Origin: an uncultured Eubacteriales bacterium
GTDB taxonomy: Bacteria > Bacillota > Clostridia > Monoglobales > Monoglobaceae
DNA length: 64,000 bases
Reading direction: 5' to 3'
Assembly (NCBI GenBank): GCA_905198865.1
Contig: CAJKEB010000002.1
Span: forward strand, 12,133-76,132
The notes below the pieces were generated by a model. The model saw nothing but the letters and a program-made list of their open reading frames with translations, was not told the origin of the DNA and searched no databases. Positions 52,032 through 61,710 of the stretch are shown in pieces (position 1 is the first letter of the stretch; the number at the start of each line of letters is the position of its first letter). The translations under genes and the position numbers were made by a program.

Positions 52032-53312
52032 TTATTCCAAGAAACCCTTGTAATGTCTCATCAGCATCTGTGATTCCATATCCTTAACGGTTTCGAGAGC
52101 AACACCTACTACGATAAGCAGTGAAGTACCACCAATTGAGAAGTTGTTCAGTCCAAGTCCTAAGTTAATAAATATAGGAAGGATAGCAACCAAGCCAAGG
52201 AATATCGCACCGACAAGCGTAATTCTTGAAAGCGCCTTTGAAATGTACTCTGACGTAGGACGACCCGGTCTGATACCGGGGATAAATCCGCCGTTCTTCT
52301 TCATGTTGTTTGACATTTCTATCGGGTTGAACTGAATTGCCGTATAGAAATATGTGAAGAAGATGATTAACAAGAAGTACAATATAGCGTATATCCACGA
52401 TGATGAAGAGAATACTTTCAAAAATCCTCCCCAGAAACCGCCGGACTGAGATGTAACACCGAAGAAGCCTGCAATTGTGCCGGGGAATGACATAATCGAC
52501 ATCGCAAAGATAATCGGAATAACTCCGGCTGACGCAACCTTAATCGGAATATGCGTACTCTGTCCGCCATACATCTTTCTGCCAACCATACGCTTTGCGT
52601 ACTGGACAGGAATACGTCTCTCTGCCTCGTTCATAAGAACAACAAGACCTACGACAACAACAATCATTATAAGCAGGAGAATTACTCCGACAAGACCGAT
52701 TGCTCCGCCCTTTGCATAAGCATAGAGCGACTGTGCCATACTTGGCAGACGTGAAACGATACCTGCAAAGATGATAAGCGAAATACCATTACCAACGCCC
52801 TTCTCAGTAATCTGCTCACCGAGCCACATAAGAAATGCGGTACCTGCTGTAAATGTGAAAATTACAACAATTCCGGTAAGAAATCCGGGAGTTGTAACAG
52901 CGTTGAAGCTCTTGAGCATGAAGTAAAGACCGATAGCCTGAATAAAAGCAAGAACTACTGTTCCGTATCTTGTAATCTGAGCAATCTTCTTTCTTCCATC
53001 CTCACCCTGCTTTGAAAGTCTTTCAAGAGCAGGGATAGCAACTGTAAGAAGCTGCATGATAATTGATGAGTTAATGTACGGCGTGATACTCATAGCAAAG
53101 ATTGTTGCGTTTTGGAAAGCACCACCGGAGATAACATCGATAAATCCGAACAGAGAATTATCGGATGTAAAAATCTCTTTCATTGCCGCCGGATCCAGAA
53201 GCGGAACCGGAATACATGATCCAAGACGGAAAATGATAATCATAATAATAGTATATATGATTTTCTTTCTGAGGTCGACAATCTTCCATGCGTTACGCAA
53301 GGTTTCCAACAT
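52032..53312 (-). CDS. secY: Protein translocase subunit SecY
   Basis: 426 aa with ten transmembrane segments forming the protein-conducting channel with SecE and SecG. Signatures: SIMQLLTVAIPALERL, GGQSTHIPIKVASAGVIPIIFA (the plug-adjacent loop and TM7), and IRPGRPTSEYI with the C5-loop Arg needed for SecA. The N-terminal RNAWKIVDLRKKIIYTIIMI matches. ATG 53312, with GGTGATTTAGTT, 2 nt after rplO. Confidence 0.98.
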   Translation of the reverse strand: MLETLRNAWKIVDLRKKIIYTIIMIIIFRLGSCIPVPLLDPAAMKEIFTSDNSLFGFIDVISGGAFQNATIFAMSITPYINSSIIMQLLTVAIPALERLSKQGEDGRKKIAQITRYGTVVLAFIQAIGLYFMLKSFNAVTTPGFLTGIVVIFTFTAGTAFLMWLGEQITEKGVGNGISLIIFAGIVSRLPSMAQSLYAYAKGGAIGLVGVILLLIMIVVVVGLVVLMNEAERRIPVQYAKRMVGRKMYGGQSTHIPIKVASAGVIPIIFAMSIMSFPGTIAGFFGVTSQSGGFWGGFLKVFSSSSWIYAILYFLLIIFFTYFYTAIQFNPIEMSNNMKKNGGFIPGIRPGRPTSEYISKALSRITLVGAIFLGLVAILPIFINLGLGLNNFSIGGTSLLIVVGVALETVKDMESQMLMRHYKGFLE

Positions 53313-53314
53313 AA

Positions 53315-53755
53315 CTAAATCACCTCAGCCTTTCCGCCTGCCGCGTTAATCTTCTCTTCAGCGCTCTTGCTGAATCTCTTTGCCTTAATGGTGAGCTTCT
53401 TATTCAGGTCACCGCGACCCAAAATAACAATACCATCGTTAATCTTCTTAATAACGCCGTTTTCCTTAAGCATTTCTGCTGTAATTTCAGCGCCGTTATC
53501 AAACTTGTTTAAATCTTCTACGTTAACAGAAGTATACTTCTTTGCGAAAATATTGGTAAAACCACGCTTCGGAAGTCTTCTGTAAATCGGCATCTGACCA
53601 CCTTCGAAACCGGGACGTACACCGCCGCCGCTACGAGATTTCTGACCCTTCTGGCCTCTGCCTGATGTCTTTCCGTTGCCGCTTCCGTGACCTCTGCCGA
53701 CTCTGAAAGCTTTCTTCTTTGAGCCCTCACTTGGAGACAATTCGTGAAGTTTCAT
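53315..53755 (-). CDS. rplO: Ribosomal protein uL15
   Basis: 146 aa from ATG 53755 (GGAGGTGG upstream). N-terminal [20 protein letters not shown], then a Gly/Arg-rich extension [40 protein letters not shown], and a C-terminal [16 protein letters not shown]. Late-assembly large-subunit protein. The longer frame starting at 53764 lacks spacing for a ribosome binding site. Confidence 0.97.
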   Translation of the reverse strand: MKLHELSPSEGSKKKAFRVGRGHGSGNGKTSGRGQKGQKSRSGGGVRPGFEGGQMPIYRRLPKRGFTNIFAKKYTSVNVEDLNKFDNGAEITAEMLKENGVIKKINDGIVILGRGDLNKKLTIKAKRFSKSAEEKINAAGGKAEVI

Positions 53756-53837
53756 TGAGTCCACCTCCTCCTTCTTTATCCAAAATTTCTTTCTTCAAAA
53801 ATCCATTTGTATTTTTCTGTGTAGTAATTGAGTAAGA

Positions 53838-54017
53838 TTACTCAGCTACTGTCACCAGATGTTTTACCTTAAAAATCATGCCTCTGATCTGAGGATTGTC
53901 AGGCTTTTCAACAGTCTGATGAAGTTTTCTGAGTCCCAGTGCCTCAACTGTGGCAATCTGGTCCTTCTTCGCACCGATAGTGCTCTTGGTTAAAGTTACT
54001 TTAATTGTATTAGCCAA
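53838..54017 (-). CDS. rpmD: Ribosomal protein uL30
   Basis: 59 aa starting at TTG 54017, with GGAGG 8 nt upstream; no ATG is available before residue 46. Reads (M)[20 protein letters not shown], then [20 protein letters not shown] and a C-terminal [16 protein letters not shown]. The UUG start is unusual among the genes of this operon and may lower its translation. Between rpsE and rplO as usual. Confidence 0.95.
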   Translation of the reverse strand: MANTIKVTLTKSTIGAKKDQIATVEALGLRKLHQTVEKPDNPQIRGMIFKVKHLVTVAE

Positions 54018-54060
54018 GGATAATTCCTCCTATCTTATTGCTCACTCGCTTGTGCGTTTA

Positions 54061-54591
54061 TTAACCCAAAATCTCTTCCGGTTTCTTGCCTCTGAGCTTT
54101 GCTACTTCTTCAAGACTCTTGAGCGAAGCCAAACCTTCGATTGTTGCGGCTACAACATTCTTCGGGTTGTTGCTGCGTAAGCACTTTGTTCTGATATCTT
54201 TTATACCTGCAAGCTCAAGCACCGCACGTGCGGGTCCGCCTGCGATAACTCCGGTACCTTGTGCAGCCGGTTTAAGCAGCACTCTGCCGGCACCAAACTC
54301 ACCGATAATTTCATGAGGGATAGTTGTCTCTACCAACGGAACAGTTATCATGTTCTTTTTAGCATCGTCTATACCCTTGCGAATAGCGTCAGGAATTTCA
54401 GCAGCCTTACCCATACCGCAGCCAACGTGACCGTTGTGGTCGCCGACTACAACCAATGCGCTGAATCTGAAGTTTCTACCACCCTTTACAACCTTAGCAA
54501 CACGGTTTAAGAAAACTACTTTTTCCTCCAGTTCAAGAACGTCTGCGTCTATACGCTCCTGCTTTTTTGTTCTTTCGCCTTTTAATGCCAT
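54061..54591 (-). CDS. rpsE: Ribosomal protein uS5
   Basis: 176 aa. Double-stranded RNA-binding-type N-terminal domain with [20 protein letters not shown] and [20 protein letters not shown], then the C-terminal domain with [20 protein letters not shown] and [12 protein letters not shown]. Important for decoding accuracy; spectinomycin resistance maps here in other bacteria. ATG 54591, with AAAGAGGTGA. Confidence 0.98.
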   Translation of the reverse strand: MALKGERTKKQERIDADVLELEEKVVFLNRVAKVVKGGRNFRFSALVVVGDHNGHVGCGMGKAAEIPDAIRKGIDDAKKNMITVPLVETTIPHEIIGEFGAGRVLLKPAAQGTGVIAGGPARAVLELAGIKDIRTKCLRSNNPKNVVAATIEGLASLKSLEEVAKLRGKKPEEILG

Positions 54592-54622
54592 TTATCGTTT
54601 CACCTCTTTCTTATCGAATTAA

Positions 54623-54985
54623 TTAGAATTCCAGCCCGCCTTCACGAGCGCCTGCGGCGAGTTCTGCAACTCTGCCGTGATATACATATCCGCCTCTGTC
54701 AAATACAACCTTTGTGATGCCTGCTGCAACAGCTTTCTTTGCAACTGCCTCACCTACTGCCTTTGCAGCGTCTTTATTGCCGCCGTAGGTAGCCTTTAAG
54801 TCTGCGTCAAGCGAAGACGCTGATACCAAAGTCTTTCCGGTTGTGTCATCAATAATTTGAGCATAGATATTCTTAAGACTTCTGAACACACAAAGTCTCG
54901 GACGCTCCGGTGTTCCGGAAATCTTTTTACGTACTCTTGCATGTCTTGCGAGTCTTGCTACGTTACTGTTTTGCTTCTTAATCAT
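54623..54985 (-). CDS. rplR: Ribosomal protein uL18
   Basis: 120 aa, 5S rRNA-binding protein. [37 protein letters not shown], and the C-terminal [20 protein letters not shown] with AREGGLEF are complete. ATG 54985 with GGAGGTGA, between rplF and rpsE. Confidence 0.98.
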   Translation of the reverse strand: MIKKQNSNVARLARHARVRKKISGTPERPRLCVFRSLKNIYAQIIDDTTGKTLVSASSLDADLKATYGGNKDAAKAVGEAVAKKAVAAGITKVVFDRGGYVYHGRVAELAAGAREGGLEF

Positions 54986-55009
54986 TAAATTCTCACCTCC
55001 ATACGGCTA

Positions 55010-55555
55010 TTACTTCTTAGAACCGGTCTTACCTTCCTTACGTATGATGCGTTCATCAACGTACTTAATACCCTTGCCCTTATACGGCTCAGGCGGTCTC
55101 TTTTCTCTGACTTCAGCAGCGAACTGACCAACTCTCTGCTTATCGGGGCCTGAAATGATGATTGTGTTGGGCTGAGGTACCTCAATAGTAATACCATCGG
55201 TCTCCTCCATTTCAACCTGATGTGAATAGCCCAGGTTCATAACCAGCTTCTTGCCCTGCTTTGCAGCTCTGTAACCAACACCGTTGATTTGGAGCTCCTT
55301 CTTGAATCCCTCGTTTGTACCGACAATCATGTTGTTCAGCAAAGTACGAGTAAGACCGTGAAGTGATTTATGCTGCTTTGACTCAGACGGACGTTTAACG
55401 TCTATTGTCTCGCCGTTTTGTTCTATGATAATATCCGAAGGAAGCTTCTGCGTAAGCTCGCCCTTAGGACCCTTTACGGTAACTTCATTGTTTTCTCCGA
55501 CTTTAACAGTAACTCCTGCGGGTACTGTAATCGGCATATTTCCAATACGTGACAA
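55010..55555 (-). CDS. rplF: Ribosomal protein uL6
   Basis: 181 aa. MSRIGNMPITVPAGVTVKVG, ELTQKLPSDI, SLHGLTRTLLNNMIVGTNEG, and the signature PEPYKGKGIKYVDERIIRKE near the C-terminus. Two tandem alpha/beta domains; located near the factor-binding centre. ATG 55555, with AAGGAGGA. The rplR start follows after 24 nt. Confidence 0.98.
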   Translation of the reverse strand: MSRIGNMPITVPAGVTVKVGENNEVTVKGPKGELTQKLPSDIIIEQNGETIDVKRPSESKQHKSLHGLTRTLLNNMIVGTNEGFKKELQINGVGYRAAKQGKKLVMNLGYSHQVEMEETDGITIEVPQPNTIIISGPDKQRVGQFAAEVREKRPPEPYKGKGIKYVDERIIRKEGKTGSKK

Positions 55556-55571
55556 TGAATTCTCCTCCTTT

Positions 55572-55970
55572 CTACCAAATAAATGCCAGTACTTCTCCGC
55601 CTACATTCTGCTGACGGGCTTCTTTATCTGTCATTACACCCTTTGATGTCGAGATGATAGCGATACCAAGACCTTTAAGAACTCTCGGCAGCTCATCCTT
55701 TGAAGCATAAGATCTAAGACCGGGCTTTGAAACCCTCTTAAGACCTGTCAAAACTTTCTGCTTGTTCTCCGCATACTTAAGTGTGATGCGGATTATACCC
55801 TGAACACCGTCGTCAATTACTTCGGCACTCTTAACATATCCTTCGCGAACCAGGATGTCAGCTATTGACTTCTTCATCTTTGAAGCCGGAATATCTACTG
55901 ATTCGTGTCTTGCGTTGTTAGCATTTCTGATTCTAGTGAGCATATCTGCTATAGGATCTGTAATATGCAT
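55572..55970 (-). CDS. rpsH: Ribosomal protein uS8
   Basis: 132 aa, primary 16S-binding protein and in E. coli the repressor of the spc operon. [55 protein letters not shown], and the C-terminal [20 protein letters not shown] with GGEVLAFIW are complete. ATG 55970, with GGAGGT. A 138-nt spacer separates it from rpsN, longer than the usual few bases. Confidence 0.98.
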   Translation of the reverse strand: MHITDPIADMLTRIRNANNARHESVDIPASKMKKSIADILVREGYVKSAEVIDDGVQGIIRITLKYAENKQKVLTGLKRVSKPGLRSYASKDELPRVLKGLGIAIISTSKGVMTDKEARQQNVGGEVLAFIW

Positions 55971-56108
55971 TTAGACTTACCTCCTTTTTATCGGACTTTA
56001 GAGATTGGTTTGGTTTTCCGTCTCAATTAGCATACATCTGCTTAATCTTTAGACCACCTTATCTCTGTCATGTTTGTATTACTATGTTTTGCGGGATTAA
56101 ATTACGGC

Positions 56109-56294
56109 TTACCAAGAAGCCTTCTTTACGCCCGGAATCTGGCCCTTATAAGCAAGTTCACGGAAGCATATTCTGCAAATACCGAACTTACGAAGATAAG
56201 CGTGCGGTCTGCCGCAAATCTTACATCTATTGTATTCGCGAGTTGAATACTTCTGCTTTTTCTGTTGCTTTATAACCATTGACTTTCTAGCCAT
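56109..56294 (-). CDS. rpsN: Ribosomal protein uS14, zinc-binding type
   Basis: 61 aa, the short type Z form. The zinc ligands C-KIC and C-RIC are present ([20 protein letters not shown]), followed by [18 protein letters not shown]. It is found in the spc cluster of Gram-positive bacteria. ATG 56294, with TAGGAGGA. Confidence 0.97.
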   Translation of the reverse strand: MARKSMVIKQQKKQKYSTREYNRCKICGRPHAYLRKFGICRICFRELAYKGQIPGVKKASW

Positions 56295-56318
56295 AAGCTT
56301 TTATCCTCCTATTCGGTA

Positions 56319-56855
56319 CTATTTTGTGAACGGTGCACCCATCAATGTCAGAAGCTCCTTAGCCTCTTCATCGGTTTCCGCCGTTGTAACAAATGTGATG
56401 TCCATTCCTCTGATCTTATCAATCTTATCATACTCAATTTCAGGGAAGATAAGCTGTTCTTTGATACCGAGGTTGTAGTTACCTCTGCCATCAAATGAGT
56501 TTGGATTAATTCCTCTGAAGTCACGTACACGAGGCAGTGCAGCATTGAATAATCTGTCAACGAACTCGTACATCTTTGATCTTCTGAGTGTAACCTTACA
56601 ACCCAAATTCATGCCTTCTCTTACTTTAAACGTAGCAACTGACTTTCTTGCCTTTGTGATTATCGGCTTCTGACCGGTGATGATTGCCAGATCAGCTGCT
56701 GCGCTCTCACAAGCCTTTGAGTTTTCTCTTGCGTCGCTTACGCCCATGTTGATAACTACCTTGACGAGCTTAGGAATCTGCATCGCACTCTTGTAGTTAT
56801 ACTTAGACATCAAAGCATCCTTAATCTCTTTTGTATATCTCTCTTCAAGTCTCAT
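56319..56855 (-). CDS. rplE: Ribosomal protein uL5
   Basis: 178 aa, 5S rRNA-binding protein contacting S13 across the subunits. [54 protein letters not shown], and [20 protein letters not shown] are typical. ATG 56855 with AGGAGGTAA. Confidence 0.98.
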   Translation of the reverse strand: MRLEERYTKEIKDALMSKYNYKSAMQIPKLVKVVINMGVSDARENSKACESAAADLAIITGQKPIITKARKSVATFKVREGMNLGCKVTLRRSKMYEFVDRLFNAALPRVRDFRGINPNSFDGRGNYNLGIKEQLIFPEIEYDKIDKIRGMDITFVTTAETDEEAKELLTLMGAPFTK

Positions 56856-56888
56856 TTAGACTCTTACCTCCTTCCGTAATTATTTAGG

Positions 56889-57209
56889 CTAAAATGTTTC
56901 CCCGCACTTCTTGCAGTAACGAACGTGTGAACCGTCCTCAAGTACCTTACGTCCAACTCTTGTCGGAGCGCCGCACTTGTTGCAAACATTCATAACCTTG
57001 CAGGCATAAATCGGTGTTTCCTGCTTGATAATTCCACCAACTTCGCCCATTTTGCGTGGCTTCTTGTGCTTTGTAGCCATAGAAACGCCTTCGACAATGA
57101 CAGTGCGCTTTTCGGTGTTTACCGAAAGAACCTTGCCCTTTTTGCCCTTGTCTTTACCGCTTCTAACGATTACTTCGTCGCCGGTCTTGACGTGCATCTT
57201 AGTAGACAT
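56889..57209 (-). CDS. rplX: Ribosomal protein uL24
   Basis: 106 aa from ATG 57209 (TAGGAGGA). KOW motif MHVKTGDEVIVRSGKDKGKK with GKVLSVNTEKRTVIVEGVS, assembly initiator for the large subunit. The C-terminus has four cysteines arranged C-NKC and C-KKC, suggesting a zinc ribbon. The gene is preceded by a long repeat-bearing spacer after rplN, whereas rplN and rplX are normally adjacent. Confidence 0.97.
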   Translation of the reverse strand: MSTKMHVKTGDEVIVRSGKDKGKKGKVLSVNTEKRTVIVEGVSMATKHKKPRKMGEVGGIIKQETPIYACKVMNVCNKCGAPTRVGRKVLEDGSHVRYCKKCGETF

Positions 57210-57637
57210 TGTATTCCTCCTATTCATATTAAGAAAACTGCGCCTGCAATCTTCATAGAATTGATATTATATCAAATATTCTAAATCCAACCCTTTTTAT
57301 AGTTTGACTTCTGCTGTAGTCCCTGCGCAGCTTCAAGCTGCAAAAATCAAACTCGTTATTTGCATCCCTGCGTTCCTCCTTACGAGGAGCCGAGCGTTTC
57401 AAATTAGCTGCATAAGTCCATGTTAGACAAATAATCCGAACCGCCGAGATAGATACAAATTGTAAATTTGTGTTCAGCTTGGTGGTGCAGGATTGTGCCG
57501 CGTATGTTCTATACGCAAATAATCCGAACCGCCGAGACAGATACAAATTGTAAATTTGTGTTCAGCTTGGTGGTGCAGGATTGCGCCGCGTATGTTCTAT
57601 ACGCAAGTAATCCGAACCGCCGAGATGGGCACAAATT
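57210..57637 (-). other. 428-nt non-coding spacer inside the spc operon
   Basis: It lies between rplN and rplX. No frame with a ribosome binding site covers it; the longest open frame (57253-57546) runs through the 88-bp repeats in shifted frames and looks accidental. It holds a long stem-loop at 57301-57353 (AGTTTGA/TCAAACT outer arms, GCAGCTT/AAGCTGC inner palindrome), a CCTC/GAGG hairpin near 57376-57388, and the tandem repeat at 57432-57627. An RNA element or a mobile repeat is likely. Confidence 0.7.
57432..57627. repeat. 88-bp tandem repeat, two copies and a partial third
   Basis: Copy 1 is 57432-57519, copy 2 is 57520-57607, and a partial copy 3 begins at 57608 and is lost within about 20 bp just before the rplN stop. 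The full copies differ at only a few positions (for example GATAG/GACAG, TGTGCC/TGCGCC). Each copy has two hairpins: ACAAAT/ATTTGT and GCGTAT/ATACGC. The 88-nt period is not a multiple of three, which argues against coding. Confidence 0.92.
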
Positions 57638-58006
57638 TTAGAGTACCTCGGGAGCAAGCGATAATATCTTCATATAATCCTTATCTCTGAGTTCTCTTGC
57701 CACCGGGCCGAATATACGCGTACCTCTCGGTGTCTTATCGTCTCTGATCAAAACTGCTGCGTTCTCATCAAAGCAAATCTTTGAGCCGTCATTTCTCTTA
57801 ACGCCGTTCTTTGTACGAACGATTACAGCCTTAACAACGTCACCCTTCTTAACACCGCCGCCGGGCGTTGCTTTTTTAACAGAAGCGATGATAACGTCAC
57901 CAATGTTTCCGTAACGTCTGAACGAGCCGCCCATTACACGGATACAAAGAATTTCTTTAGCTCCGCTGTTGTCAGCAACCTTTAATATAGTCTGCTGTTG
58001 TACCAT
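57638..58006 (-). CDS. rplN: Ribosomal protein uL14
   Basis: 122 aa. [59 protein letters not shown], and [20 protein letters not shown] make the full protein, part of the intersubunit bridge with S12/16S. ATG 58006 with TAGGAGGA. Its stop is directly beside the last, partial copy of the 88-bp repeat. Confidence 0.98.
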   Translation of the reverse strand: MVQQQTILKVADNSGAKEILCIRVMGGSFRRYGNIGDVIIASVKKATPGGGVKKGDVVKAVIVRTKNGVKRNDGSKICFDENAAVLIRDDKTPRGTRIFGPVARELRDKDYMKILSLAPEVL

Positions 58007-58060
58007 AACGGAATTCCTCCTATCTTTAACTTAGTAACATTAAGCTCAGGCAAAATAAAA

Positions 58061-58318
58061 TTATTTAGCCTTCTCAACGATTTCAACAAGTCTCCATCTC
58101 TTATCCTTTGAGAGAGGTCTTGTTTCCATAACCTTAACTCTGTCGCCTATTGAACATGTGTTATTCTCATCATGTGCTTTAAGCTTATAGGTTCTCTTCA
58201 TTACCTTGCCGTAAAGCGGGTGCTTTTCGTTCTCCTTGATTGCAACCACAATTGTCTTATCCATCTTGTTGCTTACAACCTCGCCGATACGAGTCTTACG
58301 ATAATTACGTTCTTCCAT
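58061..58318 (-). CDS. rpsQ: Ribosomal protein uS17
   Basis: An 85-aa OB-fold primary 16S-binding protein. [39 protein letters not shown], and [20 protein letters not shown] are typical. ATG 58318 with GGAGGTG, 13 nt after rpmC. Confidence 0.98.
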   Translation of the reverse strand: MEERNYRKTRIGEVVSNKMDKTIVVAIKENEKHPLYGKVMKRTYKLKAHDENNTCSIGDRVKVMETRPLSKDKRWRLVEIVEKAK

Positions 58319-58331
58319 TTATCTGCACCTC

Positions 58332-58544
58332 CTACGCGTTCAGGTTTGAATTCAAACCGAGTTCTTTTTCTTTTAAAACTGTTTTACACCTTGCAATGTC
58401 TTTCTTAACGCTAACCATTCTCATAGGATTGTCGAGCTGGTTGGTAGCGTTTTGAAAACGTAGGTTAAAAAGTTCTTCCTTTAAGTCTTGAACCTTATCT
58501 TCAAGCTCCTGCGTTGAAAGGTCTCTTATCTCATTTATTTTCAT
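58332..58544 (-). CDS. rpmC: Ribosomal protein uL29
   Basis: 70 aa, two-helix protein near the exit tunnel. [40 protein letters not shown], and [19 protein letters not shown]. The ATG overlaps the rplP stop (TAATG), indicating translational coupling. Confidence 0.97.
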   Translation of the reverse strand: MKINEIRDLSTQELEDKVQDLKEELFNLRFQNATNQLDNPMRMVSVKKDIARCKTVLKEKELGLNSNLNA

Positions 58545-58975
58545 TAACTATCACCTTCCGTTTCTTGGTCAGCTTTTCTGACAAACTTACACTTCATCGG
58601 AAGCTTATGCATAGCAAGACGCAGTGCCTCACGTGCAACTTCCTCACTAACGCCGCCTATCTCAAACATAACTCTGCCGGGTTTAACAACTGCTACCCAG
58701 TACTCCGGAGCGCCCTTACCTTTACCCATACGGGTTTCAGCAGGCTTCTTTGTAACGCTCTTGTCCGGGAAAATCTTAATCCAAACCTTACCGCCTCTCT
58801 TTGTGTAACGCGTCATAGCAACACGGGCAGCCTCGATCTGATTGCTTGTAACCCAAGCCGGGCTAAGTGCCTGAAGTCCGAACTCACCGTAAGAAACCTT
58901 GTTTCCGCGATGAGCTGTGCCCTTCATACGGCCGCGGTGAACTCTTCTGTATTTAACTCTCTTTGGGGATAACAT
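58544..58975 (-). CDS. rplP: Ribosomal protein uL16
   Basis: 143 aa. [60 protein letters not shown], and [17 protein letters not shown]. It shapes the A-site tRNA region near 5S rRNA. The start overlaps the rpsC stop by one base (TAATG), and the stop overlaps the rpmC ATG in the same way. Confidence 0.98.
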   Translation of the reverse strand: MLSPKRVKYRRVHRGRMKGTAHRGNKVSYGEFGLQALSPAWVTSNQIEAARVAMTRYTKRGGKVWIKIFPDKSVTKKPAETRMGKGKGAPEYWVAVVKPGRVMFEIGGVSEEVAREALRLAMHKLPMKCKFVRKADQETEGDS

Positions 58976-59685
58976 TATTTTCTGCCTCCTCTCTGACCTG
59001 CACTTCTCTGCTGTCTTCTGGGAGCAGCTTCTCTTCTCTGTGTGCGAGCGCCCTTATCTGCGAGAACTTCGCCCTTGTAGATCCAAGTCTTAACGCCGAT
59101 TTTACCGTATGTTGTATTTGCTTCAGCAAAACCGTAGTCAATGTCAGCTCTGAGAGTCTGAAGCGGGATAGTTCCCTCATGATAATGCTCTGTTCTTGCG
59201 ATTTCTGCGCCGCCTACACGACCTGCAACCTGAGTCTTGATACCCTTGGCACCAAGCTTCATAGCTCTGCCCATGCACTGTTTCATAGCCTTTCTGAAAG
59301 AGATACGTCTCTCAAGCTGTGAAGCAATATTTTCAGCAACCAACTGTGCGTCCAAATCAGGGTTCTTAACTTCAATTACATTTAAGATGATAGTCTTGCC
59401 TGTCATCTTCTCAAGCTCTTTCTTGAGCTTTTCAATCTCGCTGCCGCCCTTACCGATTACGATACCCGGCTTGCCTGCGTGGATTGAAATACGAACTTTG
59501 TTCGCAAATTTTTCTATTTCGATTTTTGAAACTCCGGCCTGGAATAACTTCTTCTTCAAGAATACTCTGAGGTTATAGTCCTCAACGAGGCTGTCGCCGA
59601 AGTCCTTTTTGTTTGCAAACCAACGTGAATCCCAGTCTTTAATAACACCGACTCTGAGACCATGCGGATTAACTTTCTGACCCAT
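58975..59685 (-). CDS. rpsC: Ribosomal protein uS3
   Basis: 236 aa. [20 protein letters not shown], the KH domain with [20 protein letters not shown], then [20 protein letters not shown] and [20 protein letters not shown]. It forms the mRNA entry site. The Arg/Gln/Gly-rich C-terminal tail (from about residue 215) is a little longer than average. ATG 59685, with TAGGAGGA. Confidence 0.98.
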   Translation of the reverse strand: MGQKVNPHGLRVGVIKDWDSRWFANKKDFGDSLVEDYNLRVFLKKKLFQAGVSKIEIEKFANKVRISIHAGKPGIVIGKGGSEIEKLKKELEKMTGKTIILNVIEVKNPDLDAQLVAENIASQLERRISFRKAMKQCMGRAMKLGAKGIKTQVAGRVGGAEIARTEHYHEGTIPLQTLRADIDYGFAEANTTYGKIGVKTWIYKGEVLADKGARTQRREAAPRRQQRSAGQRGGRK

Positions 59686-59702
59686 GCTTGTGTCCTCCTA
59701 TC

Positions 59703-60038
59703 TTATTCCTTCTCCTGAAGTTTTATTGTAATGTGACTTGTTTTTTTGTTTATTCTGAATGCACGTCCCTGCGCTCTTGCCTGAATTCTCTTAAGCGTCG
59801 GACCCTGGTCTGCATATACCTCTGCAACATAGAGCTTTTCAACATCCATCTGGTGGTTGTTCTCAGCGTTTGCGATTGCAGAATTAAGCAGCTTCTCAAC
59901 AACAGGGCTTGCAGCCTTAGGAGTATTCTTCAAGATACCGATTGCTTCGCCAACGGACTTGTTTCTGATAAGGTCGATTACAACTCTTACCTTTCTCGGC
60001 GCAATACGTACATGAGTAACTTTTGCTACTGCTTCCAT
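59703..60038 (-). CDS. rplV: Ribosomal protein uL22
   Basis: 111 aa. [40 protein letters not shown], and the C-terminal beta-hairpin segment [20 protein letters not shown] that lines the peptide exit tunnel. ATG 60038 with AAAGGAG. A 228-nt spacer instead of the usual short gap separates it from rpsS. Confidence 0.98.
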   Translation of the reverse strand: MEAVAKVTHVRIAPRKVRVVIDLIRNKSVGEAIGILKNTPKAASPVVEKLLNSAIANAENNHQMDVEKLYVAEVYADQGPTLKRIQARAQGRAFRINKKTSHITIKLQEKE

Positions 60039-60266
60039 ATCTGTATGGCTCCTTTCAATCTAAATATGCAAACTATTTTATTTTTAACTTAAACCGACTG
60101 CTGACTTATTCTCAGAACAATCACCGGCTTAAGTATAGGTCGTAACAGTTTGCGGATTCAAAGCTGTCTTTCAAAGCTGCCATGCAGCTTTGACTGAGAG
60201 CTTTATTTTTAATCAGTTCAGTCAAATTATCTTTGACTGTCAGTCTTACGGTTCCTTATTCAAGGC
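60039..60266 (-). other. 228-nt hairpin-rich spacer between rpsS and rplV
   Basis: No coding frame with a ribosome binding site is visible. The sense strand contains AGTCAAA/TTTGACT (around 60224-60242), AAAGCTGC/GCAGCTTT with a 3-nt loop (60174-60192), and a further repeat of the word CAAAGCTG near 60159. Such a gap is unusual inside the S10 operon and may hold a processing or regulatory structure. Confidence 0.55.
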
Positions 60267-60539
60267 TTAACCGGTTGTTTTTGCACCGGCATGACCTCTA
60301 TATGTTCTTGTAGGAGCAAATTCGCCGAGCTTGTGGCCGACCATGTCCTCGCTTACATATACCGGAACGTGCTTTCTTCCATCATATACTGCTATGGTGT
60401 GTCCAACCATTTCAGGGAATATTGTGGAAGCTCTCGACCATGTCTTTAAGACATTCTTCTCATTCTTCTCGTTCATTGCAACGATTCTTGCAAGAAGCTT
60501 CTGGTCAACGAAAGGTCCCTTTTTTACACTTCTGCCCAT
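60267..60539 (-). CDS. rpsS: Ribosomal protein uS19
   Basis: 90 aa. [60 protein letters not shown] and the tail [14 protein letters not shown]. It lies in the small-subunit head with S13. ATG 60539, with GGAGGG. Confidence 0.98.
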   Translation of the reverse strand: MGRSVKKGPFVDQKLLARIVAMNEKNEKNVLKTWSRASTIFPEMVGHTIAVYDGRKHVPVYVSEDMVGHKLGEFAPTRTYRGHAGAKTTG

Positions 60540-60553
60540 ATTATATTCCCTCC

Positions 60554-61387
60554 TTATTTAGCATTACGTCTCTTAACAATAAACTTGTTAGACGCTTTCT
60601 TCTTATTTCTTGTCTTATAACCAAGAGCCGGCTTACCCCAAGGAGTAACAGGACTCGGCATACCGATAGGTGACTTACCTTCACCACCGCCGTGCGGATG
60701 GTCGTTCGGGTTCATAACAACACCACGAACGGTAGGTCTCCAACCCATGTGACGCTTTCTGCCTGCCTTACCGAGGTTGATGTTTTCGTAATCTGCGTTA
60801 CCAACCTGACCGATTGTTGCACGGCAGTTAAGTCTAACCATTCTAACCTCACCGCTTGGGAGTCTGACCTGTGCAAAGCCGTTCTCCTTAGCCATGAGCT
60901 GTGCTGTGTTACCTGCGCTTCTAACCATCTGGCCGCCCTTACCCGGGTTAAGCTCGATGTTATAAATCATTGTACCAACCGGAATATCTTTGATTTCCAT
61001 TGCGTTACCCGGCTTGATATCTGCGCCTTCGCCCGAGATAACCTTGTCGCCCTTCTTAAGTCCAACCGGAGCGATGATATAAGTCTTTACACCATCCTCA
61101 TACTGGAGAAGCGCGATGTTTGCCGATCTGTTCGGATCGTATTCGATAGACTGAACGGTTGCTTCCATTCCGTCCTTGTTTCTCTTAAAATCAATAACTC
61201 TGTACTTTCTCTTTGTACCACCACCGCGGTGTCTTACAGTAATTCTACCGTATGAGTTACGTCCTGCCTTGCTGTGAAGAGGACGGAGCAAGGATTTCTC
61301 CGGTGCTACCTTATCAATCTCTTCAAAAGTAGAACATGTCATCTGACGCAGTGAAGGTGTAGTAGGATTATATTTCTTAATTCCCAT
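60554..61387 (-). CDS. rplB: Ribosomal protein uL2
   Basis: 277 aa. [40 protein letters not shown], and the C-terminal [20 protein letters not shown] with the conserved His near the peptidyl-transferase centre, ending [19 protein letters not shown]. Required for subunit association. ATG 61387 with AAGGAGAT. Confidence 0.98.
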   Translation of the reverse strand: MGIKKYNPTTPSLRQMTCSTFEEIDKVAPEKSLLRPLHSKAGRNSYGRITVRHRGGGTKRKYRVIDFKRNKDGMEATVQSIEYDPNRSANIALLQYEDGVKTYIIAPVGLKKGDKVISGEGADIKPGNAMEIKDIPVGTMIYNIELNPGKGGQMVRSAGNTAQLMAKENGFAQVRLPSGEVRMVRLNCRATIGQVGNADYENINLGKAGRKRHMGWRPTVRGVVMNPNDHPHGGGEGKSPIGMPSPVTPWGKPALGYKTRNKKKASNKFIVKRRNAK

Positions 61388-61425
61388 TTTCTATATCTCC
61401 TTATCTGCAAAATTTAAGGTTTCGA

Positions 61426-61710
61426 TTAAGCCTCAAACAACTCGATAGTCTTGCTTGACGGTGTGAGCTTAACAACTGCTTTCTTCCAGTCTGCTCTCTT
61501 ACCTACAAACACACCCTGTCTCTTCGGCTTGCCCTTGTAGTTGATTGTAGTAACTTTTTCAACCTCTACCTTGAAGATTTCTTCAACGGCCTTCTTAATC
61601 TCAATCTTATTTGCGTTCTTAGCAACTTCAAAAGTGTACTTCTTGTCCGCAGTCTGATCCATACTCTTTTCTGTGATGATGGGTCTTCTGATAATATCGT
61701 GTGCTACCAT
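61426..61710 (-). CDS. rplW: Ribosomal protein uL23
   Basis: 94 aa. [40 protein letters not shown], and [20 protein letters not shown]. It sits at the tunnel exit and docks trigger factor and SRP. The start codon overlaps the rplD stop (TAATG). Confidence 0.98.
   Translation of the reverse strand: MVAHDIIRRPIITEKSMDQTADKKYTFEVAKNANKIEIKKAVEEIFKVEVEKVTTINYKGKPKRQGVFVGKRADWKKAVVKLTPSSKTIELFEA

Noticed and set aside
57253..57546. 97-codon open frame on the minus strand in the rplN-rplX spacer
   Set aside because: It runs through the 88-bp repeats, whose period is not a multiple of three, lacks a ribosome binding site, and gives a composition unlike proteins here.
57432..57627. CRISPR-like array
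   Set aside because: Only 2.2 copies, no variable spacers between direct repeats, and no cas genes; the units abut each other.
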